A stretch of DNA of 32,555 nucleotides from Proteobacteria bacterium CAG:495 (lineage in GTDB: Bacteria; Pseudomonadota; Alphaproteobacteria; RF32; CAG-239), in the NCBI GenBank assembly GCA_000432275.1, contig HF995322.1, forward strand, positions 23,300 through 55,854. Direction: 5' to 3'. The notes beneath the pieces were generated by a model. The model did not search any database, was not told where the DNA came from, and saw only the letters and a program-made list of their open reading frames with translations. Both the position numbers and the translations under genes were made by a program. Shown in pieces: positions 1-7,518 of the stretch. Every line of letters begins with the position of its first letter. The first letter of the stretch is position 1.

Positions 1-1032
1 GCCGCAGCGGCATTCCTGACCACATTTGTCGTCTTTCTTATTTTTTACCATGTTATGCTGGTGCGTATCTCCGCAACCCGCCATCTGAAAGCGGACATTG
101 TTTACATCCAAGACAGCCTAAACACTTTCGGACTGGACATCGCCTATGAAAAAATCAGTTTCAGTTCGTCGTTTACCCGGCCGTTAATGACGGCGGACGA
201 CTTCCGTCTGTACAGCCTGAACGGAAACTGGAGCTTAACGATTCCTCGGCTGCGCCTTTATGCCTCAATTTTCAATAACGCCGACATAACTCTGGAGCTG
301 GGAAATAAACAGGAACTGCAGCTAAACGGAGAGAGCTACCCGGTCCGCAGCGAGGAGGCCGAAATCAAATTTGATTTTGGCGACAATAACGACATAGAAC
401 TTGTCCTTGCCGAAATCCGCAACATCAACATCAAAAACTTTGCCGTCATTCAGGAACTGAATTTGGCCGGACGCCATACGCCTAACCGCACCGGCCTCAA
501 CAGCATCGCCGCCGTATTTGAAAACCACATTGAATTAAAAAACATCACCCTGAACGGTTTGCTCAACTACCCTTTAACGTCGCAAATCAGCAGACTGTAC
601 CTCAAAACCAACCTTATGGGCGAATTTTCCCGCCTTGACAGTTTTGCCGCGTCAATGGAAGAATGGCTGCACCGGGGCGGATTTTTAGAAATTCCCAATA
701 TGGTTGTCAATTGGGCTCCGTTTTCCATGGTAGGCAAAGGCGAGCTCAACTTCGACGAAACCTTTGCCCCGAACCTGCACCTGGAAACCTCGTCTAAAGC
801 CCTGGTTAAGTTTATGGAAGATTTGCAAGACAGAAACTTTTTGGAACGCAAAGGCGTATTCGTCGCCAACATCCTGCTCAGCAACAAGGCTTTTAAACTG
901 AACGAAGATGACGAACATCTTACCATCGTAACCCCGATAGACTACCGGGACCACAAATTGGCAGTTGAGAACATTACCGTTAAAACGTTTTATCCGATGA
1001 ATTCGGCAAACACGACACGAGCCAAACCATAA
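1..1032 (+). CDS. DUF2125-like membrane-anchored protein, 5' end outside window
   Basis: The frame is open from base 1, so the gene starts upstream; the ATG at 55 is internal. The first residues visible are a hydrophobic stretch (FLTTFVVFLIFYHVML), likely the end of an N-terminal membrane anchor. The rest is a long beta-rich domain with alternating LNG/LTL/LEL strands and no catalytic motif. This layout (anchor, then an extended beta domain containing 'YEKISFSSSFTRPL'-like text) resembles the alphaproteobacterial DUF2125 family, whose function is unknown. The 3' end overlaps the 3' end of convergent rsmD by 43 bp. The coding call is safe; the family name is a recognition from pattern only. 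Confidence 0.7.
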   Translation, partial: AAAAFLTTFVVFLIFYHVMLVRISATRHLKADIVYIQDSLNTFGLDIAYEKISFSSSFTRPLMTADDFRLYSLNGNWSLTIPRLRLYASIFNNADITLELGNKQELQLNGESYPVRSEEAEIKFDFGDNNDIELVLAEIRNINIKNFAVIQELNLAGRHTPNRTGLNSIAAVFENHIELKNITLNGLLNYPLTSQISRLYLKTNLMGEFSRLDSFAASMEEWLHRGGFLEIPNMVVNWAPFSMVGKGELNFDETFAPNLHLETSSKALVKFMEDLQDRNFLERKGVFVANILLSNKAFKLNEDDEHLTIVTPIDYRDHKLAVENITVKTFYPMNSANTTRAKP

Positions 1033-1535
1033 CGGCGTTCTTCCAGCAGACGAAAGCCCTCCGGCAACGGCAAGGGCTCATTTCTTTCCACTTCCACCAA
1101 ACATAAAGCCCCCGGCTTCAGCCAATTCTTTGCCGCCAGATTCTTTAGTGCCGGTACGCTCAGTCCCTGATTATAGGGTGCGTCCATAAACAGCAAATCA
1201 TACGTGGTTACGCTTTTCGGAAGATTTAGCGCATCTCCCCTGATAACATTAATTTTGGAAACGTCTGCCGGAAACAATTTTACATTGCGCTGCAACGGCC
1301 CGCAGTCAACGTCAACCAGCGTCACGGAAGCAAACCCCTGAGACAACGCCTCCAAAGCAAACGCTCCCGTACCTGCAAAAACATCCAGCAGATGATACGA
1401 ACCAAAATCAAACCCTAACTTGGAGCGCAAGATATTAAACAGCGCCTCCCTAGCCCGGTCAGAAGTAGGGCGTACCCGGCCGTTGTCCGGTGACAACAAC
1501 TTCTTTCCCCTGTATTTTCCGCCGATTATCCTCAT
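990..1535 (-). CDS. rsmD: 16S rRNA (guanine966-N2)-methyltransferase RsmD
   Basis: RsmD methylates G966 of 16S rRNA in the small subunit using S-adenosylmethionine. The 181-residue product begins MRIIGGKYRGKKL and continues with the family hallmark RPTSDRAREALFNIL. The SAM-binding loop is DVFAGTGAFALEAL. The catalytic motif reads DAPY where the family usually has DPPY/DPPF, a conservative oddity. Length is typical. Its ATG overlaps the rluB stop in an ATGA junction, so the two are translationally coupled, with rluB upstream. The 3' end runs 43 bp into the convergent DUF2125-like gene. Confidence 0.95.
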   Translation of the reverse strand: MRIIGGKYRGKKLLSPDNGRVRPTSDRAREALFNILRSKLGFDFGSYHLLDVFAGTGAFALEALSQGFASVTLVDVDCGPLQRNVKLFPADVSKINVIRGDALNLPKSVTTYDLLFMDAPYNQGLSVPALKNLAAKNWLKPGALCLVEVERNEPLPLPEGFRLLEERRYGLARVVFAEFIG

Positions 1536-2254
1536 AACTCAAACTTGCCGCCCAGCTGCTCTTTTAACACCTTGGCCGGAACTTCGCGAGCTTCGCCTTT
1601 TTTCAGGCTGCCGAGCTGAAACGGCCCGTACGACAGCCGGATTAAACGTGCCACATCCAAGCCGATTGACTTCATGACCTTACGAATTTCACGGTTTTTC
1701 CCTTCGCTTAAAGTTACCAGCAACCAGGAATTAGATCCCTGCGTACTCTCAATTTCCGCTTTCACAGGACCGTATTCCACGCCGTCAATTACCGTCCCTT
1801 TGAGTAAAGCTTTAAGTTTTTTGTCATCCACGGCCCCGTGAACCCTGACTTTGTAACGGCGCAGCCACCCGTTGCTCGGCAGCTCAAGCTTACGCGACAA
1901 TTCCCCGTTATTGGTCAGCAGCAGCAAGCCTTCGGAATTCAAATCCAATCGACCGACCGAAATCACCCGCGGCATCCCTGCCGGCAGATTGTCAAATACC
2001 GTAGGACGCTCTTTTTCATCTTTATGGGTGGTTACCAAACCCGTCGGTTTGTGATACAGCCACAATCGGGTTTGCTGAATTTCGGGAAGCTTTTCGCCGT
2101 CAAACAAAATCTTTTCGTCTCCGGTGACGTTAAACGCCGGCGATTCGACAATCTCTCCGTTAACGGTTACCCTTTTTTGCAGGATATATTCTTCGGCCTG
2201 CCGGCGGGAACATACACCCGAACGTGCCATAAATTTTGCAAGTCTTTCGCTCAT
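1532..2254 (-). CDS. rluB: 23S rRNA pseudouridine synthase, RluB family
   Basis: This family isomerises a uridine in the 23S rRNA peptidyl-transferase region (U2605 in E. coli RluB). The product has 240 residues. An N-terminal S4 RNA-binding domain (about residues 1-60, SERLAKFMARSGVCSRRQAEEYI) is followed by the RsuA/RluB catalytic domain with GRLDLNSEG, where Asp104 is the expected catalytic aspartate. KNREIRKVMKSIGLDVARLIR is the usual C-terminal signature. RluB and RluE/RsuA are hard to separate by eye; the S4 domain and lack of long tail favour RluB or a general RsuA-family member. It overlaps downstream rsmD by 4 bp and is divergent from tadA. Confidence 0.88.
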   Translation of the reverse strand: MSERLAKFMARSGVCSRRQAEEYILQKRVTVNGEIVESPAFNVTGDEKILFDGEKLPEIQQTRLWLYHKPTGLVTTHKDEKERPTVFDNLPAGMPRVISVGRLDLNSEGLLLLTNNGELSRKLELPSNGWLRRYKVRVHGAVDDKKLKALLKGTVIDGVEYGPVKAEIESTQGSNSWLLVTLSEGKNREIRKVMKSIGLDVARLIRLSYGPFQLGSLKKGEAREVPAKVLKEQLGGKFEL

Positions 2255-2282
2255 TTTAAACTTTCCTTTTCTATTTATTGCC

Positions 2283-2312
2283 TATAATAGTAAATTATAT
2301 TAAGAAGTCTAA
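2283..2312. promoter_or_regulatory. Possible divergent promoter region, rluB / tadA
   Basis: The 74-bp gap between rluB and tadA is AT-rich. A perfect plus-strand TATAAT lies at 2283-2288, about 40 bp before the tadA ATG, but its -35 is poor. On the minus strand TAGACT-16-TATTAT reads toward rluB. Both are suggestions only. Confidence 0.3.
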
Positions 2313-2328
2313 CAAAAAAAGGCCCGCC

Positions 2329-2787
2329 ATGGAAAATAATCCCTATATGCAAAGAGCTTACGAGCTGGCGCAACAGGCTGCCGCCGTCGATGAAGTCCCC
2401 ATCGGCTGCGTCATCGTCAATCCTGCCAACGGCGAAATCATTGCCGAAAGCTACAACCTCAGCCAACACATCGAAGATGCCACCGCCCATGCGGAAATCA
2501 AAGCCATCCAAACGGCCTGCCTCAAATTGCAAACCAATCGCCTCCGCAATATGGATATGTATGTCACTTTAGAACCCTGTACCATGTGCGCTGCCGCCAT
2601 TTCTTTTGCCCGCATCAAAAACCTCTATTTTGGCGCCGCAGACGCCAAAGGCGGTGCCGTGGTCAGCGGCGTACGCTTTTACGAGCAGCCGACCTGTCAC
2701 CATAAGCCCGCAGTGCATGCCGGTATTATGGAAAAAAAATGTTCTCAAATTCTCAAGGATTTTTTCAAAAAAAAGCGGAACAAATAA
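2329..2787 (+). CDS. tadA: tRNA-specific adenosine deaminase TadA
   Basis: TadA deaminates A34 to inosine in tRNA-Arg(ACG), an essential decoding step. The zinc-dependent deaminase motif is complete: HAE at residues 54-56 (His ligand plus catalytic Glu) and PCTMC with Cys84 and Cys87. The 152-residue length fits. The frame is open further upstream to 2278, but the ATG at 2329 preceded by AAGG is preferred because the upstream stretch is basic and unlike the family. The C-terminus ends in a Lys-rich tail. It faces smpB convergently, with the tandem palindromic repeats in between. Confidence 0.94.
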   Translation: MENNPYMQRAYELAQQAAAVDEVPIGCVIVNPANGEIIAESYNLSQHIEDATAHAEIKAIQTACLKLQTNRLRNMDMYVTLEPCTMCAAAISFARIKNLYFGAADAKGGAVVSGVRFYEQPTCHHKPAVHAGIMEKKCSQILKDFFKKKRNK

Positions 2788-2811
2788 GGCCTTCCTTTCA
2801 AAATAAATAAA

Positions 2812-2925
2812 CGGAGAATGGATGAAGTAGAGTAATCCGCAAGACGAGCGCGATTGAGTTTACAAAATTGTAAATGACATGAGCGCGAAACCGCCGCAGA
2901 TTGCTCTAATTCGCCATTATACGCG
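2812..2925. repeat. Palindromic element, copy 1 (about 114 bp)
   Basis: First of two copies with a 138-bp period, differing at roughly ten positions. It is an imperfect long hairpin: outer arms AGAGTAAT (2829) and ATTGCTCT (ending 2907), an inner stem TTTACAAAATTGTAAA, and GAGCGC motifs on both sides. The flanking arms AATGGATGAAGTAGAG and CTAATTCGCCATT are also roughly complementary. It lies between convergent tadA and smpB. It contains the same CTAATTCGCCATTATACGCG text that ends smpB in copy 2. Confidence 0.85.
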
Positions 2926-2949
2926 AGAGTTCCTCCTATTTTGAAAGTG

Positions 2950-3063
2950 CGGAGAATGGATGAAATAGAGTAATCCGCAAGGCGAGCGCGATTGAGTTTA
3001 CAAAACCGTAAATGACATGAGAGCGAGACCGCTGCAGATTGCTCTAATTCGCCATTATACGCG
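2950..3063. repeat. Palindromic element, copy 2, overlapping the 3' end of smpB
   Basis: Second copy of the 114-bp hairpin element. AGAGTAAT and ATTGCTCT arms are conserved and the inner stem is TTTACAAAACCGTAAA. Its right end (3044-3063) is translated as the last residues of SmpB (RIMAN and the stop). As RNA on either strand it would form a long hairpin and could act as a bidirectional 3' end for tadA and smpB, though there is no U-tract directly after it. Confidence 0.85.
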
Positions 3064-3520
3064 CTTTCTGAAGCTTCCAGTCGCGATCCTTTATAGCTTC
3101 TCTCTTATCGTAATTCTTTTTGCCGCGGCCTAAACCGACTTCAAGCTTAGCCCGCCCTTTGTCGTTAAAGAATAAACGAATGGCGACCAATGTAGATCCT
3201 TTACGTGAAAGCTCGTTGGTTATCTCAATGATTTCCTTTTTTTTCAACAGCAGCTTACGATCGCGTTTTTCCGGATGAGAAGAATATCCTTTGTTGGCAT
3301 ATTCGGCGATAAACATATTGGAAATAAAAAGCTCACCGTCTTTTTCAATCCCGTATGCGTCATTGATATTGGCATGCCCAAGGCGCAAAGACTTAACCTC
3401 CGTTCCCGTCAACTCAAGCCCGGCAGTATATTTCTGCTCAATCAGGTAATCAAAATGCGCGCGACGGTTCTGCGCGACCAACCCGGTTGAAATAAAATCA
3501 CTTTTCTTTGCTTTTGCCAT
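3044..3520 (-). CDS. smpB: SsrA-binding protein SmpB
   Basis: SmpB carries tmRNA to stalled ribosomes for trans-translation. The 158-residue product has the OB-fold core: NRRAHFDYLIE near the N-terminus, then GLELTGTEVKSLR, and the GRGKKNYDKREAIKDRDW signature near the C-terminus. The start is preceded by AAGG. The C-terminal tail, which reaches into the decoding centre, ends KARIMAN, about three residues shorter than the E. coli tail (KARIMKNAHR). The last codons and stop lie inside a copy of the palindromic element. It follows tilS by 24 bp and is probably co-transcribed with it. Confidence 0.95.
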   Translation of the reverse strand: MAKAKKSDFISTGLVAQNRRAHFDYLIEQKYTAGLELTGTEVKSLRLGHANINDAYGIEKDGELFISNMFIAEYANKGYSSHPEKRDRKLLLKKKEIIEITNELSRKGSTLVAIRLFFNDKGRAKLEVGLGRGKKNYDKREAIKDRDWKLQKARIMAN

Positions 3521-3543
3521 TAAAATAAAACCTTAATTGTCAA

Positions 3544-4707
3544 TCAGCTCTTTATATACAAGTTTTTACCGTTTAGCAAGCCCCAATAAAGCTGCCGGCG
3601 TGCCCGTGCCGGAATATTCATACGTTTCAGCCGGGGATATTCCTCGCAAAAACTGCGCCATTGTTCTCGGCTCAGACTTTTAGCCATCTTTTCTTCTCGA
3701 AAAATCCAAAACCGGCCATTGCGGAAACAAACCTCGCAACCACCCAGAGTAGCACTTTTGAAAGCCGCATCTTCCATCCGGCAGCACAAGTTCTCCAAAT
3801 CATCGGCACGCGGCGGATAAACCCGGCCGCTAATTTGTTTTAACAGTCGCGCCATCAGCCGAAAGCGCATTTCCGGATGCTGCTTAAGCAGTTCACCCGC
3901 TGACACCGCGACAACGTCGTCGCTGAAATATTGAACCTGATTTTTGACAATCCGCTCCGTTTGCTCATCCAGATAAGCCTTGGATCTTCTCAGCGTGGCC
4001 ATAGTATCGACAATCCGCTCCTCGCTCAGCCCAAGCACTTCCGCCAGTTGCGGCAGCAATTTACGTACCCTCACCCGCAAATAGTCGTCGCACTGATTGG
4101 ATTCGTCCTCCACCCATCGGATATTCGCGGCATTAAGATAATCTCTCAGAGCCTCCGGTGCAATATCCAACAATGGCCGCAAAACCGTCAATCTGCCGAC
4201 GCTGCTCGCCGGAGCAATCCCGCACAAGCCATCCAGACCGCTGCCCCGCTGCAGCCGGATAAAAAAAGTCTCCGCCTGGTCGCGCTTGTGATGCGCCATA
4301 AAAATCGTACAAATCCCGTTGGACAGACACCAGTCTTCCAACAAGCGGTAACGGGCTTCCCGGGCAGCCGTCTCTATCCCGGAAACCGGCTTTTCGCCCT
4401 CCCAGGTCAAAATATGATGCTCAATCCCGGCCTGCCGCATTAATTTTGCAACATAGTCCGCTTCCTGGCGGGAAGTTGGACGCAGCTGATGATCAACCGT
4501 CAGCGCCACAATTTTTTTTCCGCACCGTAAAGCCCATTCCCGCAACAGATATACCAGAGCCAACGAGTCAGCGCCGCCGGAAACCCCGACTGCAAAGGTC
4601 TGTTGTCCGCAGGCTTTTTCATCACACAACCGGTTGCAAAGACAAATGGTAGTTTGAACCAAACTACCATTTTCCCGCTTTAAATTATTTTTGAGAGCCT
4701 TCGTCAT
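3544..4707 (-). CDS. tilS: tRNA(Ile)-lysidine synthetase TilS
   Basis: TilS attaches lysine to C34 of tRNA-Ile(CAU), changing it to read AUA. The ATP pyrophosphatase PP-loop SGGADS is at residues 43-48. VDHQLRPTSRQEADYV, AAREARYRLLEDW and AHHKRDQAETFFIRLQRGSG follow in the expected order. The 387-residue length suits alphaproteobacterial forms, which are shorter than E. coli TilS. It starts 6 bp after the cpoB stop, matching the alphaproteobacterial pal-cpoB-tilS order. The usual next gene, ftsH, is not here; smpB follows instead. Confidence 0.93.
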   Translation of the reverse strand: MTKALKNNLKRENGSLVQTTICLCNRLCDEKACGQQTFAVGVSGGADSLALVYLLREWALRCGKKIVALTVDHQLRPTSRQEADYVAKLMRQAGIEHHILTWEGEKPVSGIETAAREARYRLLEDWCLSNGICTIFMAHHKRDQAETFFIRLQRGSGLDGLCGIAPASSVGRLTVLRPLLDIAPEALRDYLNAANIRWVEDESNQCDDYLRVRVRKLLPQLAEVLGLSEERIVDTMATLRRSKAYLDEQTERIVKNQVQYFSDDVVAVSAGELLKQHPEMRFRLMARLLKQISGRVYPPRADDLENLCCRMEDAAFKSATLGGCEVCFRNGRFWIFREEKMAKSLSREQWRSFCEEYPRLKRMNIPARARRQLYWGLLNGKNLYIKS

Positions 4708-4713
4708 GCCTGT

Positions 4714-5565
4714 TTACTTGCATTTCAGAGCTGCGGCGCGGGCCTTTGCCTTGCTTATCAGAGAGGCCTCCGCCTTGGGAAACTCCTTCGGCAGATTCAA
4801 AAATGCCGTACAGGCCTCTTGTTTCTTGCCCAGTTTCTCCATTGACATACCCAGCTTTAAGATGTTGTCGGCACCTTTGGTACCGTCTTTATACTTCTCA
4901 TACCCCTTGGCAAAAGCGACCGCCGCTTTGGCAAAATCCTGCTTGGCATAATAAGCCTCGCCAAGCCAGTATTGCGCATTGCCGGCCAGCTTATGGTCAG
5001 GATATTTGGTCAGTATGGAAGTGAACTTTTGAGCGGCCAAATCATTTTCATTGGCATTAATGGCGGTCATCCCCTGCTTATAAATATCCTCGGCACTCAA
5101 CGTTTTAACCGCAGGCAAATCCTCACCCTTTGTAATGCTGTCGCCCACAATCGACTTCGGTGCATTTTTCGCTACCGGCGCCAAAAACTTCTTTTCGGGA
5201 ACCTTTGCCGTTCCCAGACCATCAGTGTCAAAAGGCTTTCCCTCCAGCATTTTCAGACGGATGTCGATATCTTTGTTGATGACGTTAATACGTTCTTCCA
5301 ACTGTTTGAGTGCAAATTCCAGACGATCCATTCGGCCCACCGTATCCCGCAGCGTTTCGTCAAACTGCCCGATAGTAACTGTCACGTCCTGAGACCCCGC
5401 CGCTGAAAGATTGTCTTCCTTTTCACGATAGAGCTGACGCTGAATAATCTGAACATCCTCACGCAGCTGCTCCAGTTCACGCTCCATGGCCAAAGTCTGC
5501 GCCTGAGCTGCCTGAATGCCGAAAAGCAAACTGCCGGTCAACAACATAATTTTTGAAAATTTCAT
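4714..5565 (-). CDS. cpoB: Tol-Pal cell division coordinator CpoB (YbgF)
   Basis: Periplasmic protein that links Tol-Pal function to peptidoglycan synthesis at division. It has a signal peptide (MKFSKIMLLTGSLLFGIQAAQAQ; cleavage near AQA). A coiled-coil trimerisation segment follows (about residues 28-105, rich in LEQLREDVQ/LKQLEERIN heptads), then a linker and C-terminal tetratricopeptide repeats (YKQGMTAINANENDLAAQKF, AQYWLGEAYYAKQDF). The ATG at 5565 has GAGG 5 bp upstream; a GTG two codons earlier lies against the same site and is less likely. Downstream of pal, upstream of tilS. Confidence 0.92.
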   Translation of the reverse strand: MKFSKIMLLTGSLLFGIQAAQAQTLAMERELEQLREDVQIIQRQLYREKEDNLSAAGSQDVTVTIGQFDETLRDTVGRMDRLEFALKQLEERINVINKDIDIRLKMLEGKPFDTDGLGTAKVPEKKFLAPVAKNAPKSIVGDSITKGEDLPAVKTLSAEDIYKQGMTAINANENDLAAQKFTSILTKYPDHKLAGNAQYWLGEAYYAKQDFAKAAVAFAKGYEKYKDGTKGADNILKLGMSMEKLGKKQEACTAFLNLPKEFPKAEASLISKAKARAAALKCK

Positions 5566-5672
5566 ATTCACCTCGCCTAAAGTCTGATGTTTTCTTTATA
5601 CATTAAATGAAAATTCCCGCTCTGTCTGCAATTAAACGAAATTTTTAAACAAGTAAATCAAACTTTCATCAT

Positions 5673-5702
5673 AAAAAAAACGTGCTCTGAATTTAGAGCA
5701 CG
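5673..5702 (-). terminator. Rho-independent terminator after pal
   Basis: Eight-base-pair stem CGTGCTCT/AGAGCACG (5681-5702) followed on the minus strand by T8. It sits 26 bp after the pal stop and before cpoB, so pal is probably made mostly from its own short transcript. Confidence 0.85.
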
Positions 5703-5727
5703 TTTTCAAAATCAGTAAAACCGTAAA

Positions 5728-6189
5728 TTAGTTAGCAGCTTTAACTACAGTAACTGAACGACGGTTCTGAGCCCAAGCGGCTTCGTTGTTGCCGAGAACT
5801 GCAGGTCTTTCTTTACCATAAGAAATGGTAGAAATTCTGCTGGCAGAAATACCGTGAGATACCAAGTACTGTTTTACAGCGTTGGCACGGCGTTCACCCA
5901 AGGCCAAGTTGTACTCTCTTGTACCTCTTTCATCGCAATAGCCTTGAACGATAACGTTTACATTTTCGTGCTTTTTCAGCCATTTAACCTGAGTATCCAG
6001 GATTTCGGCTGAATCCGGGGAAATAGCAGAGCTATCAAATGCGAAGAATACTCTGTCTTCAGCATTTTCCATGAAGTCGCGAGCTTCGATAGATTCACAT
6101 TCGCTGCCGCCGAAAAGGCTGCTTTCACCAATGCTGGAGCAACCAGACAAAGCGATAATAGCGCAGAACAAACCTAAAAGTTTTTTCAT
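5728..6189 (-). CDS. pal: Peptidoglycan-associated lipoprotein Pal
   Basis: Outer-membrane lipoprotein that binds peptidoglycan diaminopimelate and works with TolB in envelope constriction. The lipobox LSGC places the lipidated Cys at residue 17, followed by Ser-Ser, which fits outer-membrane sorting. An OmpA-like domain fills the C-terminal two thirds: FFAFDSSAISPDSAEIL, GYCDERGTREYNLALGERRA and ending near NRRSVTVV. The ATG at 6189 has GGAG 9 bp upstream; an ATG five codons earlier overlaps that site. tolB, normally just upstream, is missing; the upstream neighbour is an unrelated accessory gene. Confidence 0.95.
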   Translation of the reverse strand: MKKLLGLFCAIIALSGCSSIGESSLFGGSECESIEARDFMENAEDRVFFAFDSSAISPDSAEILDTQVKWLKKHENVNVIVQGYCDERGTREYNLALGERRANAVKQYLVSHGISASRISTISYGKERPAVLGNNEAAWAQNRRSVTVVKAAN

Positions 6190-6527
6190 TTTATTAATCT
6201 CCATATGGGTTAAAATCTTTAATTGTTAAACAACTAATACAGCATTAACTTAAGCAATAAAAATTTAATTTTCAATAACAAAAATGCATCAACTACCAAA
6301 AAAGCGAAAAATACGGCTCTTTCATACATTCAAACGCTGTTTTCGAGTTTTTTTGACTGTAGAAGAAACATCTTTTTCATCAAAAACTAATTTCTAATCA
6401 TTAGATAAGCCTAAATCACGAGTCTTAAATACTACTTTAGTATGATTCGCCGCCTTTCCGACCGATTCAAACCGCACCCAAAGCGAAAGGGTGTTGAAAA
6501 ATTCAACACCCTCTTTATTTATACGTT
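6190..6527. other. Gene-free AT-rich stretch upstream of pal
   Basis: About 340 bp with no convincing gene on either strand. It holds the pal leader, a possible minus-strand promoter (TTGAAA-17-TAAGTT near 6240-6270, weak) and the terminator of the next gene at 6489-6511. It marks the junction between the Tol-Pal block and the accessory array. Confidence 0.6.
6489..6511 (-). terminator. Hairpin terminator after the 250-residue hypothetical gene
   Basis: Perfect 10-bp stem GGGTGTTGAA/TTCAACACCC with an AAA loop, 17 bp past the stop at 6528. The minus-strand T-tract (TTTCGCTTT) is imperfect. A T-rich tract on the plus side could make it bidirectional. Confidence 0.7.
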
Positions 6528-7280
6528 TTATTTTATAAACGTAAATTCGCCCCCGTAGTAGCGATACCAGTTATATTTGGTACGAAGCACGCCTCCTTCC
6601 GAAATACACTTGGGCACCACTCTTAGTTCAGTTGCGTCGCCGGCAATCATTTTACCGTTTTCAAGCATAACGGCCAGATGTTTGCGGCGGCCGTGTTCAC
6701 TGATAACTTCCAGCGTCCACATTTCTGAACAAAAGAAATCTTTATGCTTATGAACAATGGTACCGGTAGCCAGCCGAACCTTGCCCACGACTTTGCATCG
6801 TCTCATCTTAGCCCATTTGAGCAATGCATCGCCTGCTTGTTTTTCCTTCCGCCAGCCTTCGTCAGCCAACAAGGGAATTGCTAACCACTGGTCGCCTTTC
6901 TTCGTTAAGTAAAAGGTTTCGCAATGGTAGATTTTGGTTCCCCAACGTTCTTTCTTGCGGTCAATTGACGTAACTTTTTGATGAAGCTCACAGCCGCTCA
7001 ACCGGTCTGTAAAAATCATAAGTCCGTCAACATAATCGCCGCAGGACATCGGATAACGATAAGCTGAAGCTCCCACCGCAACCTGCATTAACATGCCGGT
7101 ACGAACCTTATTGTCCGGATGATTGCAAAAACCTTGCAACTTGTAACCGGAAATAAAATCCTGAACCAACTCGGCATTGGTTAGGAATTCTTCACATTTT
7201 TCTTTTTTTACTCGGCCGACGAAATTTTCAACTCTCGGTGCAGCATAAAAGCCGGTACCGAATTTTTCTTCTGCTCTCAT
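6528..7280 (-). CDS. Hypothetical protein, 250 aa, accessory array
   Basis: I do not recognise this protein. It has no signal peptide, no clear membrane segment and no catalytic motif I can name. It is rich in aromatic and basic residues, with scattered Cys, and the C-terminal half looks beta-rich (WTLEVISEHGRRKHLAVMLENGKMIAG). Coding is supported by a good promoter upstream (TTGACC-17-TATTAT), an open frame and a terminator just past the stop. There is no Shine-Dalgarno before the ATG and the 5' leader is about 120 nt, containing the palindrome TTTCTGATTTCAGAAA (7319-7334). Confidence 0.7.
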   Translation of the reverse strand: MRAEEKFGTGFYAAPRVENFVGRVKKEKCEEFLTNAELVQDFISGYKLQGFCNHPDNKVRTGMLMQVAVGASAYRYPMSCGDYVDGLMIFTDRLSGCELHQKVTSIDRKKERWGTKIYHCETFYLTKKGDQWLAIPLLADEGWRKEKQAGDALLKWAKMRRCKVVGKVRLATGTIVHKHKDFFCSEMWTLEVISEHGRRKHLAVMLENGKMIAGDATELRVVPKCISEGGVLRTKYNWYRYYGGEFTFIK

Positions 7281-7405
7281 AACTAATTGGGTTTTTAAGG
7301 CTGCCTGTCAGTCAGAGTTTCTGAAATCAGAAAATAACGTCAAGCAGCATGGTTTATAATTTGTTTTTAATTGGGTTCTATAGTAATATGTTAACGAATA
7401 GAATC

Positions 7406-7434
7406 ATAATATCAAATTTAGACAAAAAGGTCAA
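7406..7434 (-). promoter_or_regulatory. Promoter A of the accessory array (for the gene at 6528-7280)
   Basis: Minus-strand -35 TTGACC (7429-7434), 17-bp spacer, -10 TATTAT (7406-7411). The -35 and spacer read TTGACCTTTTTGTCTAA, nearly the same as promoters B and C. The text TTGAC-N6-GTCTAA is partly palindromic and could also bind a regulator. Confidence 0.75.
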
Positions 7435-7469
7435 TGACCGATTACCCTCTTTCCCAAATTTTTAAACAT

Positions 7470-7497
7470 AAAAAAAGAGATGCCTTGAACAGGCATC
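7470..7497 (-). terminator. Rho-independent terminator after the 207-residue hypothetical gene
   Basis: Stem GATGCCT/AGGCATC with a TGAAC loop, followed on the minus strand by CTC and T7. It is 22 bp past the stop at 7519. The AAAAAAAGAGATG lead-in is shared with the terminator at 8239. Confidence 0.85.
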
Positions 7498-7518
7498 CCT
7501 TTTGGTCAATAAAAATCA

